A stretch of DNA of 64,000 nt from Lachnospiraceae bacterium (GCA_016294075.1 JAEDCQ010000001.1:1-64000), one strand, 5' to 3'; positions 22,930 through 31,543 are shown, counted from the first letter of the stretch. A program made the numbers and translations. The notes: a model not told the origin generated them from the letters alone.

Positions 22930-24626
22930 TGGACGGACAGCTTTCATTTGAATTTGAACAGAGAAAACCGATAAAGGGATATCCGGAACTGCATTGGACG
23001 GGTAAGAGACCGTATACATCAACACAGTATTACCCGGCACAGTTAAAAGAGTCCTACGGTGAGCCTAAAGATGGTTGGATGAATAAAATATTTTGGGGTG
23101 ATAATCTTCAAGTAATGAGCCATATGTTAAAAGAATATAGAGGAAAAATCAATATGGTTTATATAGACCCTCCTTTTGACAGCAAGGCGACATACAAAAA
23201 AGAAATAAAGGTGTTAGGGACAAAAGCTTCTGGAGATAATACAGCATTTGAGGAAAAGCAATATGGAGATATTTGGACAAATGATGAATATCTTCAATTT
23301 ATGTACGAAAGGCTAATTCTTATTAAAGAATTACTCGCTGAGGATGGCAGCATTTTTTTACACTGTGATTGGCATCGTGGACACCAGCTTAGATGTTTAA
23401 TGGACGAAGTGTTTGGAGCAAGTAATTTTGTTAATGAAATTATATGGTGCTATTATGGTCCTGGTTCGCCAGGTATGAGACAATTTAATCGAAAACATGA
23501 TAACATTTTTTGGTATTGCAAAAATGGAAAATGGAAATTTAATGTAGATGATATAAGAGTCGCACATGATGAAAAAACTACAGGAAACTTTAAGCAAGGA
23601 CTGAAGGGGTCTGGTTTTATAGCTGGTGATTATAATTTGGCTGATGGTAAGATTCCTGAAGATTGGTGGGAGATGGCAATAGCTGGAAGATATCCTAATG
23701 ATGGAATAAAGAGAGTTGGATATCCAACAGAAAAACCTGCGAAATTACTTGAAAGGATAATAAAAACTGTAACAAATGAAGGTGATTTAGTATTTGATTG
23801 TTTTATGGGGAGTGGTGTAACACAATCAGTTGCCGACCAGCTCGGTAGACGTTTTATAGGAGCAGATATTAACTTGGCATCGGTTCAGATGGTTACAAAG
23901 AGATTGTTAAATGTTGCCAAATTTGAAGAGAGAAGTGTGAATTTCGAAGTTTATAATGTAAATAATTATGATTTCTTCCGCAATCCGGTGGAAGCAAAAG
24001 AATTAATTATAGATGCTCTTGGAATTCAGAAATTTGATTCTTCAACAGTATATGATGGAGAGTTGGATGGCTGGATGGTTAAAATCATGCCTACAAACCG
24101 TATTGCGACTAAGGCAGATTTAGAGGAGTTAAAAGCGAATTTACCTTACCATACATTTGAAAAGCGTAAAGAAGAGAATCCCAATGGTGTTGTAGAGAAG
24201 ATTAGAATTATCTGTATGGGGCATGAAGCAGATTTGAAGGCTTCGTTGGAACAGGAATTGTCTGCGTATAAATTAGAGATAGAGATACTGGATATTCTCC
24301 GGGATAAGACTGATTTGCAGTTTAAGAGAGAAGCGGATGCAAATGTGGTTAAAGAAAATAATACTGTTGCTATTAAAGAGTTCTATCCGATGAACCTTTT
24401 GCAGAAATTAAGTATGCAGAAGGAGTCTGTTGATGATTGGCGTCAACTTGTAGAATCCATTTATATTGACTGGAATTATGATGGTGAAACTATGAGGCCT
24501 GCTGTATGCGATATACCGGGGAAGGATGAATTAGTATCAGGTGTATACGAAATTCCTTCATATGCGACCAGAATTAAAATCAAGATTACGGACTTGTTAT
24601 CAGAATCCCTTGAACTGGAGGTATAG
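22929..24626 (+). CDS. Beta-class DNA methyltransferase, type III Mod-like
   Basis: 565 residues from ATG 22929. The catalytic motif IV DPPF is at residues 80-83 and the SAM-binding motif I (DCFMGSG) at 290-296. This order defines the beta class used by type III Mod subunits, and a short putative target-recognition region (about 150-270) lies between them. A conserved C-terminal half of about 230 residues follows. DPPF/DPPY enzymes modify adenine N6 or cytosine N4; N6-adenine is the likelier product. Proline codons in bases 23160-23900 include no CCG, unlike both flanks, hinting at an exchanged central segment. The next gene starts two bases after the stop. Confidence 0.9.
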   Translation: MDGQLSFEFEQRKPIKGYPELHWTGKRPYTSTQYYPAQLKESYGEPKDGWMNKIFWGDNLQVMSHMLKEYRGKINMVYIDPPFDSKATYKKEIKVLGTKASGDNTAFEEKQYGDIWTNDEYLQFMYERLILIKELLAEDGSIFLHCDWHRGHQLRCLMDEVFGASNFVNEIIWCYYGPGSPGMRQFNRKHDNIFWYCKNGKWKFNVDDIRVAHDEKTTGNFKQGLKGSGFIAGDYNLADGKIPEDWWEMAIAGRYPNDGIKRVGYPTEKPAKLLERIIKTVTNEGDLVFDCFMGSGVTQSVADQLGRRFIGADINLASVQMVTKRLLNVAKFEERSVNFEVYNVNNYDFFRNPVEAKELIIDALGIQKFDSSTVYDGELDGWMVKIMPTNRIATKADLEELKANLPYHTFEKRKEENPNGVVEKIRIICMGHEADLKASLEQELSAYKLEIEILDILRDKTDLQFKREADANVVKENNTVAIKEFYPMNLLQKLSMQKESVDDWRQLVESIYIDWNYDGETMRPAVCDIPGKDELVSGVYEIPSYATRIKIKITDLLSESLELEV

Positions 24627-24628
24627 TA

Positions 24629-27226
24629 ATGGCAAAAGAAGTAAGTATGGAGTTTGCCTTTTTTGAGTTCCTACGTTCATTTTATTTAGATAACAAGGGA
24701 ATTATCAGAAATAGGTATCGTGAAATAACAAAGAAATACTTGGATTATAATGACAAGGAGAAGAATCCGGATGCATTCTTAAGAAAACCACAGTTTGAAG
24801 CATTAGAGATGTATGTATTTGTGAAGGAATTCATGGATAATCAGCAGATGTATCAAATTTTTGATGATTGGTCAAAGAGAAACGGAGTGTTTGCAGACAG
24901 AAGATTCTATGATGAATCAGGCCAGTTGACATTGTATGATGTTTATTCTCCGAAGCAGTACCATGACTATTTTCTGCAAATTAAAAAGTATGCGGAAGCA
25001 TATCCGAACTATATTTATGCTCTGACAATGGGACTTGGTAAAACAATTCTTATGGCTACCTGCATTTTCTATGAATTCTTACTTGCGTCTAAATGGCCGA
25101 GAGATGAGAAGTATTGTCATAATGCATTGGTATTTGCACCTGATAAAACGGTTTTGCAGTCATTAAAAGAGATTGTTACTTTTGATAAGAGTAAGGTAGT
25201 GCCGCCGGAATACATAGGTGTATTAGATTCAAATATCAAAGTACACTTTATGGAAGATAGTGGTACGACATTAAATACTCTGGATGGTTCAAAATATAAT
25301 ATTATTATTTCTAATACGCAGAAGATTATTTTAAAGGCACAGCACAAGGAAAAGAGTGCAGTAGACAGGCTTTTTAACGACCAGATACCGGGTCAGTCCG
25401 CATTGGATGATGTGCTGGGTATACTACAGGAAATTAGTAATAATGATGATTTGATGTCGAATCAGCGTTTTGAAAAGCTTACACGTCTTTCACAGATGGG
25501 AATTTATGTGGATGAAGCACATCATATGTTTGGAGCTGATTTGGAGAAAGCTCTGCATGAAAACGGTAAGGGTACAAGTCTTAGAAATACAATTAATGAA
25601 CTGGCAAAAGAATTAGCTACACATGGAAGTAAAGTCGTTGCATGTTATAACTTTACTGGTACTCCATATGTCAATAATAAGATTCTGCCGGAGGTTGTAT
25701 ATGCATATGGTTTACAGGCAGCAATCAGAAATAATTTCTTAAAGGACACCAGTGTTATAGGCTATAGTAATGTAAAGAATAAAGAATTTCTTAAAGCGGT
25801 TATTAGTGATTTCTGGGAGAAGTATGGCGGTAAAGAATATGAAGCTCTATTACCTAAGATGGCTATTTTTGGTGCAGAAGTAGCAGAGGTACAGGATGAA
25901 ATCAGACCTGTTGTAGAGGAAGTGTTATCTGAACTGGGAATACCGCTTGACAAGATTCTGGTGAATGTAGGTGATGAGAAGATTACAAAGCCGGAGGACA
26001 TCCGAGACTTTAATAACTTGGATGTTTTAGGAACTGTAGGCAGCAAGAAGCAATTCATTTTGTTGGTAAATAAAGGCCGAGAAGGTTGGAACTGTAGGTC
26101 ATTATTTAGTGTTGCATTGTTCAGAAGTCCAAAGTCAAAGGTCTTTGTCTTACAGGCTACCATGAGATGCTTAAGAAAGATTACGGACGAACAACAGACC
26201 GCTACCGTTTATTTATCCAAGGATAATATGGATATCTTGGATGATGAACTTAAAAAGAACTTCAGGACAAGCATTGAGGAGTTAAAAGTTAAAAAGGATG
26301 TGAAACGAAAGAAAGTTCCGGTACGTGTGAAAGAGCCGCCGAAAACTATCAGAATGAACAGACTTCATTATAAGTATACATTAGAATCTAAGCCATACAG
26401 TAAGAAAATATCATTTGGCCTTAAAGAAATGGAGACAGAGGCTTATGATGCAACCATGTATATAAAGGATGGTATTACTACAGCTTCTGTTGTGCGTGAG
26501 AGCAATGTTAATTATATGGTTAACAAGGTTGAGTATACCGAAATTATGCTGGTGGCAGAGGTGGCTAAGTACTTTCCGGATATCAGGTGTACGGAGATTG
26601 CAAAGATTCTTCGTGAATCAGAAGAAGGCATGGAATTCATATTAACATCAGTGAATGAGCATAATGAGATTATCCATGATAAGATTGTTCCGATAGTTTT
26701 CGAAACGCTATACTCTGTAGATAAAGAAATTGTTAAGGAAAATGTAGATGTTAAGTTGCTTAAGAAGCCAAAAGAGGGTGGCTATTATGAGTTTAGTGGT
26801 AATGAAGATTTAATTGTTACGCAGGATTCTGAGGATTCGGTAATTGTTAAAAATAATGGCAAGAGTTTTCATGCGGACACATATGTGTTCGATTCAAAAC
26901 CGGAACTTAAATTATTTTTACAGTTGCTTTCTAACAGCCGTGTAAAACAAACATATTTTACTGGTATGTTTACCGCAGACCAAACAGATTTTTATGTTCC
27001 TTATATCGACCCGGAATCAAACAGATTAAGAAAATATTATCCGGATTTCCTTGTAGAGATGGAGGATGGGCGATATTTAATTTTAGAGGTTAAGGGTGAC
27101 CACATGGTAGATGACCCTGTAGTAAAAGCGAAAGAGGCTGCTGCTGAAGAAATTGCAGTAGAAAGCTCAATGAAGTATGAGATGCTTAAGGGTAGTGATA
27201 TCATGGATGGCAAAGTGAATATCTAA
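24629..27226 (+). CDS. DEAH-box helicase with C-terminal nuclease, type III Res-like
   Basis: 865 residues. SF2 motifs: Walker A MGLGKT at 134-139, DEAHH at 295-299, motif III NFTGTPY, motif V NKGREGWNC, motif VI VLQATMRCLRKI. The C-terminal PD-(D/E)XK nuclease shows Asp806 in YYPDFLVEM and Glu820-Lys822 in LEVKGD. This is the architecture of type III restriction subunits. It is cotranscribed with the methyltransferase; the stop is followed by a strong terminator. In classical type III systems Mod and Res suffice, so the extra UvrD-nuclease makes this locus unusual. A host role in phage defence is inferred. Confidence 0.9.
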   Translation: MAKEVSMEFAFFEFLRSFYLDNKGIIRNRYREITKKYLDYNDKEKNPDAFLRKPQFEALEMYVFVKEFMDNQQMYQIFDDWSKRNGVFADRRFYDESGQLTLYDVYSPKQYHDYFLQIKKYAEAYPNYIYALTMGLGKTILMATCIFYEFLLASKWPRDEKYCHNALVFAPDKTVLQSLKEIVTFDKSKVVPPEYIGVLDSNIKVHFMEDSGTTLNTLDGSKYNIIISNTQKIILKAQHKEKSAVDRLFNDQIPGQSALDDVLGILQEISNNDDLMSNQRFEKLTRLSQMGIYVDEAHHMFGADLEKALHENGKGTSLRNTINELAKELATHGSKVVACYNFTGTPYVNNKILPEVVYAYGLQAAIRNNFLKDTSVIGYSNVKNKEFLKAVISDFWEKYGGKEYEALLPKMAIFGAEVAEVQDEIRPVVEEVLSELGIPLDKILVNVGDEKITKPEDIRDFNNLDVLGTVGSKKQFILLVNKGREGWNCRSLFSVALFRSPKSKVFVLQATMRCLRKITDEQQTATVYLSKDNMDILDDELKKNFRTSIEELKVKKDVKRKKVPVRVKEPPKTIRMNRLHYKYTLESKPYSKKISFGLKEMETEAYDATMYIKDGITTASVVRESNVNYMVNKVEYTEIMLVAEVAKYFPDIRCTEIAKILRESEEGMEFILTSVNEHNEIIHDKIVPIVFETLYSVDKEIVKENVDVKLLKKPKEGGYYEFSGNEDLIVTQDSEDSVIVKNNGKSFHADTYVFDSKPELKLFLQLLSNSRVKQTYFTGMFTADQTDFYVPYIDPESNRLRKYYPDFLVEMEDGRYLILEVKGDHMVDDPVVKAKEAAAEEIAVESSMKYEMLKGSDIMDGKVNI

Positions 27227-27239
27227 AAATAACGATATT

Positions 27240-27279
27240 GAGACTTAGGAGTTTTCAAGACTTTTAGGTCTCTTTTTTT
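27240..27279 (+). terminator. Intrinsic terminator of the defence operon
   Basis: An 11-pair stem (27240-27250 with 27262-27272, three G-U pairs) and an 11-base loop are followed by seven Ts at 27273-27279. It ends the transcription unit that starts at 19665. Confidence 0.85.
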
Positions 27280-27524
27280 GTGCAATGCATCTGTATGACG
27301 GCGACGAGTATAGGTAAATTTATATATAAATTTTTCTCAGTACCTGGTTAATTATTTATAAAAATATTTCTTAGTTTGATACCCCACCCCCTCTGTATAT
27401 ATCAATAAAATTATCTTGAAAAATCTCCATCGAATTGCGACAAATGGCATATGTGCATGAGTATATATTATTCTATAGGAGCAAGAATCCTATAGAAAAT
27501 ATTTATTCAAAGGAGGATTGCATC
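27280..27524. other. AT-rich non-coding stretch with palindromes
   Basis: No gene is supported here. It contains a perfect 18-base palindrome at 27316-27333 (A/T only, so partly low complexity). It also contains a 10-base perfect inverted repeat, TTCTATAGGA at 27471-27480 and TCCTATAGAA at 27488-27497. AGGAGG at 27511-27516 belongs to the following ORF. Confidence 0.6.
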
Positions 27525-27797
27525 ATGGAGATACTTAGAGAAAATTATGAATTTGGAGGCATTACATATCTGGTCTGTTCTAATGGAGATATTTTCGGTC
27601 CGACTGGGAAAAAGTTAAAAGCACGTAAGAATGAAGATGGTTATGCGGTTGTTACTATGGGTAATAAGCGAATTAAGCGTAGCACCAAGTTTGTACACAG
27701 GATTCAGAGAGACCATACAAGAGGCCCTTTTCGCATGAAATGGCAATGGAAATCATTATGGAAAAAAGAGGAACTGATTTTGACCCTGATTTGGTGA
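27525..27797 (+). pseudogene. Truncated HNH/NUMOD-like endonuclease N-terminus
   Basis: ATG 27525 is preceded by AGGAGG at ideal spacing. The first 58 or so residues (YEFGGITYLVCSNGDIFG, LKARKNEDGYAVVTMG, KFVHRI) resemble the N-terminal segment of phage-type HNH endonucleases, where GY-V and the VHR motif normally precede the HNH core. After VHRI the frame runs into unrelated sequence from an HD-GYP gene and stops without an HNH domain. A deletion therefore removed the catalytic part. The assignment rests on short motifs. Confidence 0.5.
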
Positions 27798-27892
27798 ATG
27801 AGTTTATCAGTATAGAATCAAAGATAAAGGAATGTCTACGCACCAAAGAGGAGATGCTTGTTAAACAGCAATTTTTTAGATTAGAAAGATAG
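27704..27892 (+). pseudogene. C-terminal remnant of an HD-GYP domain gene
   Basis: In a different frame from the ORF starting at 27525, bases 27704-27892 encode SERPYKRPFSHEMAMEII, then EKRGTDFDPDLVNEF, and end at TAG 27890-27892. The RPYK...FSHE and RGTDFDP patterns are the characteristic end of HD-GYP cyclic-di-GMP phosphodiesterases. The HD and GYP catalytic motifs are absent, so this is the tail of a deleted gene. The hairpin terminator at 27950-27991 probably belonged to it. Confidence 0.6.
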
Positions 27893-28421
27893 GGGTATTT
27901 AAATTGGACGAGGATAATACTTCTCTTTTGATATATACAGGAAAGGTCGGCGGACACTTGGTATAGATATTACCAAAGTGTTCGCTTTTTTCAGCACTGC
28001 TATACCATGTTACCAGACTTATCTCATAACCACAAAGCTCTATGCAGGTGATGCGTCTGGGATGGACACAGCTTCCGCAGTTATAATAGGGGGACTGTTT
28101 ATTACCCAGAGTGGGTTTGTGGGTATGCCCCGTAAGCTTCCAAAAAACGGAGTTAAGCAGATCAGCCTGATGACCGTGTGTAACATACATACTGCGGTTT
28201 TCCCAGAGCTCATCACCGTCACCGGCTTCTATATAGCAGAAACCATATTGGTAATAGTATTGCAGGGCGGCAGAGTATGCAGTCGCATTTTTTTTAAAGT
28301 TATCGTTATTATTGCCGCTTCCTCTGTGACAATCACTGAAAAAAACATACTTTGTATTTGCAGTAATCAGAAGAATCGGTGCATTTAAAAAAGCACGATT
28401 AAGCCGTTTGATGTAGCTCAT
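27876..28421 (-). pseudogene. Degraded metallophosphoesterase gene
   Basis: The 181-residue frame keeps pieces of a calcineurin-like phosphoesterase in order: FFSDCHRG (D-X-H), AGDGDELWENR, YVTHGHQADLL and TGHTHKP. The central GNHD/GNHE block is missing between ENR and YVTHGH, and a second gap seems to lie between FWKL and TGHTH. Without the GNH residues, metal binding should be incomplete. The last 35 or so residues are encoded by the antisense of an HD-GYP terminator and remnant, so the original stop is gone. It overlaps the upstream DUF4474 gene by four bases, showing that it was once a normal coupled gene. Confidence 0.6.
27950..27991 (+). terminator. Plus-strand terminator left from the HD-GYP gene
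   Basis: GCGGACACTTGGTA at 27950-27964 pairs with TACCAAAGTGTTCGC at 27971-27985 (one bulge, one G-U), followed by six Ts. Its T-run is on the plus strand, yet it lies inside the open frame of the minus-strand phosphoesterase remnant. Confidence 0.7.
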
Positions 28422-29341
28422 AATTTCATAGCTCCTTTTTGTTTCTTGTGCACGGGTTTAAATAATCTTCGTATGATAAACGGCAGATAATAATAAATAT
28501 AAAGGATTTTGTCACCGCTTTTCTCGAAGTCTCTTGTTAATTGCAGGAAAAGCTTACAGTACAGCCTGCATGAAAAAAGTCCGATGCTGCGTATTACCCT
28601 TTGAAATCGTGAGTAATGCCGATGGCTTTCTTTAAAAGAAAAATATACCGTAAGGTTATTTACTCTATAATCAGTATCAGGCAGGGCTTTTTCAAAATTG
28701 TTAAGAAATTGATACATCATGGCATAATCCTGAAACCGGATGGAAATATCCGCAAACAGTTCTCCGGGCTTGGAAAAGAGTCCCACCTTGAAAATAGTAA
28801 GCCACCAGTGCTTTCCTTCAAGTCGCCCCGGAATACTGCAATATTTTTCTTTTCCGGAAGGATATTTGTTAAGTATCATGGACAGCCTTGGCATATCCTT
28901 TTCTTTAACCGGCATAAAAACAACAGTATTATATTGGTCGGGGAAAACAATTTTGTCGGTATAATAGATACCAATCTCACAGCCTGTATTGATACCGTAT
29001 TGCCCCTTCCACATTTCAATAAGCCATGTTTTTGCATTATAATCAAAATAAATTGTTTCATAGTCAAATATCATATTAAAATAAGGAGCCGATAAATCAT
29101 AAAGGCCGGTATATCCGAATACCTTTTGAGGTGCATCCTGCCTTGAGGTGAAAATATCCTGACCAGAGTCATAGTGGTAACCGACCGGTTTTGCAAGTTT
29201 ATCTAAAAGGCTTTGCTTTTCATCAGTACTTAGTAACTGCACTTTTTTTATGACGGATTTTTTGCGAAAGTGAAAGAAAATAATAGGAATAAAAATAATA
29301 AGAAAAAGAACAGAAGGCAAAATAATGTATAAATAATTCAT
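28418..29341 (-). CDS. DUF4474 membrane-anchored protein
   Basis: 307 residues from ATG 29341; a TTG 18 codons upstream is possible but has no ribosome site. An N-terminal membrane helix (LYIILPSVLFLIIFIPIIFF) is followed by a soluble domain with the DUF4474 signature: VGYHYDSGQDIFTS, FGYTGLYD, MIFDYETIYFDY, WLIEMWKGQYGINTGCEIGIY. The C-terminus has a second hydrophobic stretch and a basic end. Function of the family is unknown. It is the first gene of a two-gene unit whose second member is the broken phosphoesterase. Confidence 0.8.
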   Translation of the reverse strand: MNYLYIILPSVLFLIIFIPIIFFHFRKKSVIKKVQLLSTDEKQSLLDKLAKPVGYHYDSGQDIFTSRQDAPQKVFGYTGLYDLSAPYFNMIFDYETIYFDYNAKTWLIEMWKGQYGINTGCEIGIYYTDKIVFPDQYNTVVFMPVKEKDMPRLSMILNKYPSGKEKYCSIPGRLEGKHWWLTIFKVGLFSKPGELFADISIRFQDYAMMYQFLNNFEKALPDTDYRVNNLTVYFSFKESHRHYSRFQRVIRSIGLFSCRLYCKLFLQLTRDFEKSGDKILYIYYYLPFIIRRLFKPVHKKQKGAMKL

Positions 29342-29449
29342 AATATTTCCGATTTTTTTTTTATATTTTATGCAGGAAGATAGAATGTGGTACAAAGACA
29401 GAGTTGGAGTTGCAAATATTTACAAGACGTACATTGTCAGACAGATATC

Positions 29450-29481
29450 TCTTGCAAGATAGAATACATTGGATGTACTAT
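29450..29481 (+). promoter_or_regulatory. Candidate promoter with overlapping inverted repeats
   Basis: TTGCAA at 29452-29457 and TACTAT at 29476-29481 are 18 bases apart, upstream of the small gene at 29526. The -35 lies in the palindrome TCTTGCAAGA (29450-29459). The spacer holds TACAT-TGG-ATGTA (29465-29477). Both could bind a regulator, but this is inferred. Confidence 0.4.
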
Positions 29482-29525
29482 GATATTTGTAACCGTTTTT
29501 TTAAATAAAAGCAGGGAGATATAAA

Positions 29526-29828
29526 ATGTATTTCACATATGAAGAAGAACTAAAAGAGTACATGAAACAGAAAAACAAAAAAAATATTATAGTGGAAGTT
29601 GTAACGATTAATAATTCGGAAATTGAAATCTCTGAGCTGCATGTTCATTTCATAAATGAAAAGCAAACAGAATTTTATAAAACAAAAAAGAATTACCGCA
29701 GTATAGAAACGGAGATGGGGGAGGTACTGCTTCCATGCTTTAAATTACAATATGATGAAGAAATAGTTTTGGGTCTAAAATCCTTTTTGGGTATTAAGAG
29801 TTTATCATATAAAGGTATTACAGTATAA
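29526..29828 (+). CDS. Small hypothetical protein
   Basis: 100 residues with AGGGAG eight bases upstream of ATG 29526. The protein is charged and predicted mostly beta (NIIVEVVTINNSEIEISELHVHF), without signal or membrane segments. I do not recognise it. It is alone between the divergent DUF4474 gene and a convergent aldo/keto reductase gene, at the edge of the accessory region. Confidence 0.65.
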   Translation: MYFTYEEELKEYMKQKNKKNIIVEVVTINNSEIEISELHVHFINEKQTEFYKTKKNYRSIETEMGEVLLPCFKLQYDEEIVLGLKSFLGIKSLSYKGITV

Positions 29829-30034
29829 ATCGACTTTTGTGCGTTCTTTCCTTATACAGCGTGGCGGAACAACTGTGGGATTAACCGGATTATAAAACAA
29901 ATTTGTGTTTCTGAAAATATGAATAATGTTACCCGATTAAAGAATATTGTCGAAATGTTTAAAACAGAATAGAATGTATATAAAATAAGGGCAGCTACTG
30001 AAAAAGTAAGCTGCCCATTTTTTACGGAGAGATA
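29829..30034. terminator. Intergenic region with terminator hairpin at 29989-30016
   Basis: GGGCAGCT at 29989-29996 pairs with AGCTGCCC at 30009-30016, followed by a T-tract on the plus strand. It sits between convergent genes. The preceding 160 bases show no gene. Confidence 0.75.
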
Positions 30035-31543
30035 TTAGGATTTCAAAATTTCATCGGCTTTGGCCATCATAATTAAATAGAGAGGATGATATAATTCTTC
30101 CAATCCGAGTGCGGTCGGATACTCTTTGGTAACACGTGTGCATTCGGCAAGAATTTTCAGGTTTACATCCTCCTGAGACATTGTGACAAAGCCAAACAGG
30201 GTAGTTCTGTAATCTTTACTTTCTTTGCAGGAAAGCAGATATTCTTCTGCAAAAGATTCCCACTCTTTTGTCAATAATTCTTTTGTGGCATCGTCTCCAA
30301 TCTGATAATCGCTCAGGCATAGCTCATCCGCAAACTTTTCATATTCTTTTACCGCACGACTGTTAAAAACAAGTAGACCGTCATTGCTTGCCTGTACGTT
30401 TGCCATAACCCAGGCCCGGAAAAAATGGTCGACTTTTTCACCTTTCTTATTGTATGAATAACGCTTTTCATAATGTGGCAAACGTTCATCCTCAGCGCAT
30501 GCTGTCATGGAAGGCATGGAAACGGATTTTGGCGCTTCCTCTTTTTTGTTAGAAAAAACAATATTGTCGATGCGTTGCAGCTCTTCTTCGGAAAAAGAAG
30601 TACGGCCGACAATTTTGATATTATCAAGGATTTGTTCCGGTTTGGAGGCGCCGATTAAAACACTTGTCACCTGATTATCCTTTAATACCCAGGAAAGTGC
30701 CATTTGGGAAAGCGACTGTCCCCGTTCCATAGCCAAATCATTCAGCAGGTGAATCTGTCTTAATTTATCCTCCGTTAACGCGTTTTCATTTAAAAAACGT
30801 CCGTCCGATGCAATCCGGCTGTCAGCAGGAATTCCGTTTAGATAGCGGTTTGTTAATAACCCCTGAGCTAACGGAGAAAATGCAATAATGCCTTTCTTCA
30901 AGCGATTGGCTGTTTCCTTTAAACCGTTATCCTCAATACTTCTGTCAAAAATCGAGTAACGGTTTTGATTGATAATAAAAGGACAATGTAAATCCTCCAG
31001 AATGGCAGAGGCTTTTTCCAAAGTAGGACCGTCATAGTTGGATAAGCCGACATAAAGAGCCTTTCCGCTTTGGACTATAGAAGCAAGTGCACCCATTGTC
31101 TCTTCAAGCGGAGTGTTCGGGTCCATACGGTGATGATAAAAAATATCCACATAAGGTAATCCAAGACGCAGAAGACTCTGGTCAAGACTGGCAATCAGAT
31201 ATTTACGGCTGCCCCAGTTGCCGTAAGGTCCCGGCCACATATCATAACCGGCTTTGGTACTGATTAAAAGTTCATCGCGGTATGCCGAGAACTCTTCCTT
31301 AATAATTTTACCGAAATTTCGTTCGGCGCTTCCGTATTCGGGGCCGTAGTTGTTAGCAAGGTCAAAATGTGTGATTCCGTTATCAAATGCGGTAAAACAC
31401 ATGGCTTTCATATTTTCATAATTGCCGGTATCACCGAAATTGTGCCAGAGCCCCAATGAAACAAGCGGCAGCTTAAGCCCGCTGTCCCCGCTTTTTTTAT
31501 ATGGCATGGAGTTATAACGTGTTGATTCTGGTATGTAGCTCAT
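30035..31543 (-). CDS. Aldo/keto reductase with extra C-terminal domain
   Basis: 502 residues; GGAGG precedes the start. Residues 1-335 are an aldo/keto reductase barrel of the YghZ/L-glyceraldehyde 3-phosphate reductase group: catalytic Asp/Tyr in HFDLANNYGP, Lys in STKAGYDMWPGPYGNWGS, His in IFYHHRMDPNTP, and cofactor loops SPLAQGLL and IGASKPEQ. This group reduces aldehydes with NADPH. About 165 further residues follow (from PHYEKRYSYNKKGEKVDHFFRAW onward), largely helical and not part of the barrel; I cannot name that domain with confidence. Single gene with terminators on both sides. Confidence 0.88.
   Translation of the reverse strand: MSYIPESTRYNSMPYKKSGDSGLKLPLVSLGLWHNFGDTGNYENMKAMCFTAFDNGITHFDLANNYGPEYGSAERNFGKIIKEEFSAYRDELLISTKAGYDMWPGPYGNWGSRKYLIASLDQSLLRLGLPYVDIFYHHRMDPNTPLEETMGALASIVQSGKALYVGLSNYDGPTLEKASAILEDLHCPFIINQNRYSIFDRSIEDNGLKETANRLKKGIIAFSPLAQGLLTNRYLNGIPADSRIASDGRFLNENALTEDKLRQIHLLNDLAMERGQSLSQMALSWVLKDNQVTSVLIGASKPEQILDNIKIVGRTSFSEEELQRIDNIVFSNKKEEAPKSVSMPSMTACAEDERLPHYEKRYSYNKKGEKVDHFFRAWVMANVQASNDGLLVFNSRAVKEYEKFADELCLSDYQIGDDATKELLTKEWESFAEEYLLSCKESKDYRTTLFGFVTMSQEDVNLKILAECTRVTKEYPTALGLEELYHPLYLIMMAKADEILKS

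Noticed and set aside
20041..27226. Classical RecBCD/AddAB recombination locus
   Set aside because: Only one UvrD-like protein is present, no AddA partner, and the neighbours are Mod- and Res-type genes.
27950..27991. Terminator of the minus-strand DUF4474 unit
   Set aside because: The T-run is on the plus strand, so it serves plus-strand transcription and fits the HD-GYP remnant instead.
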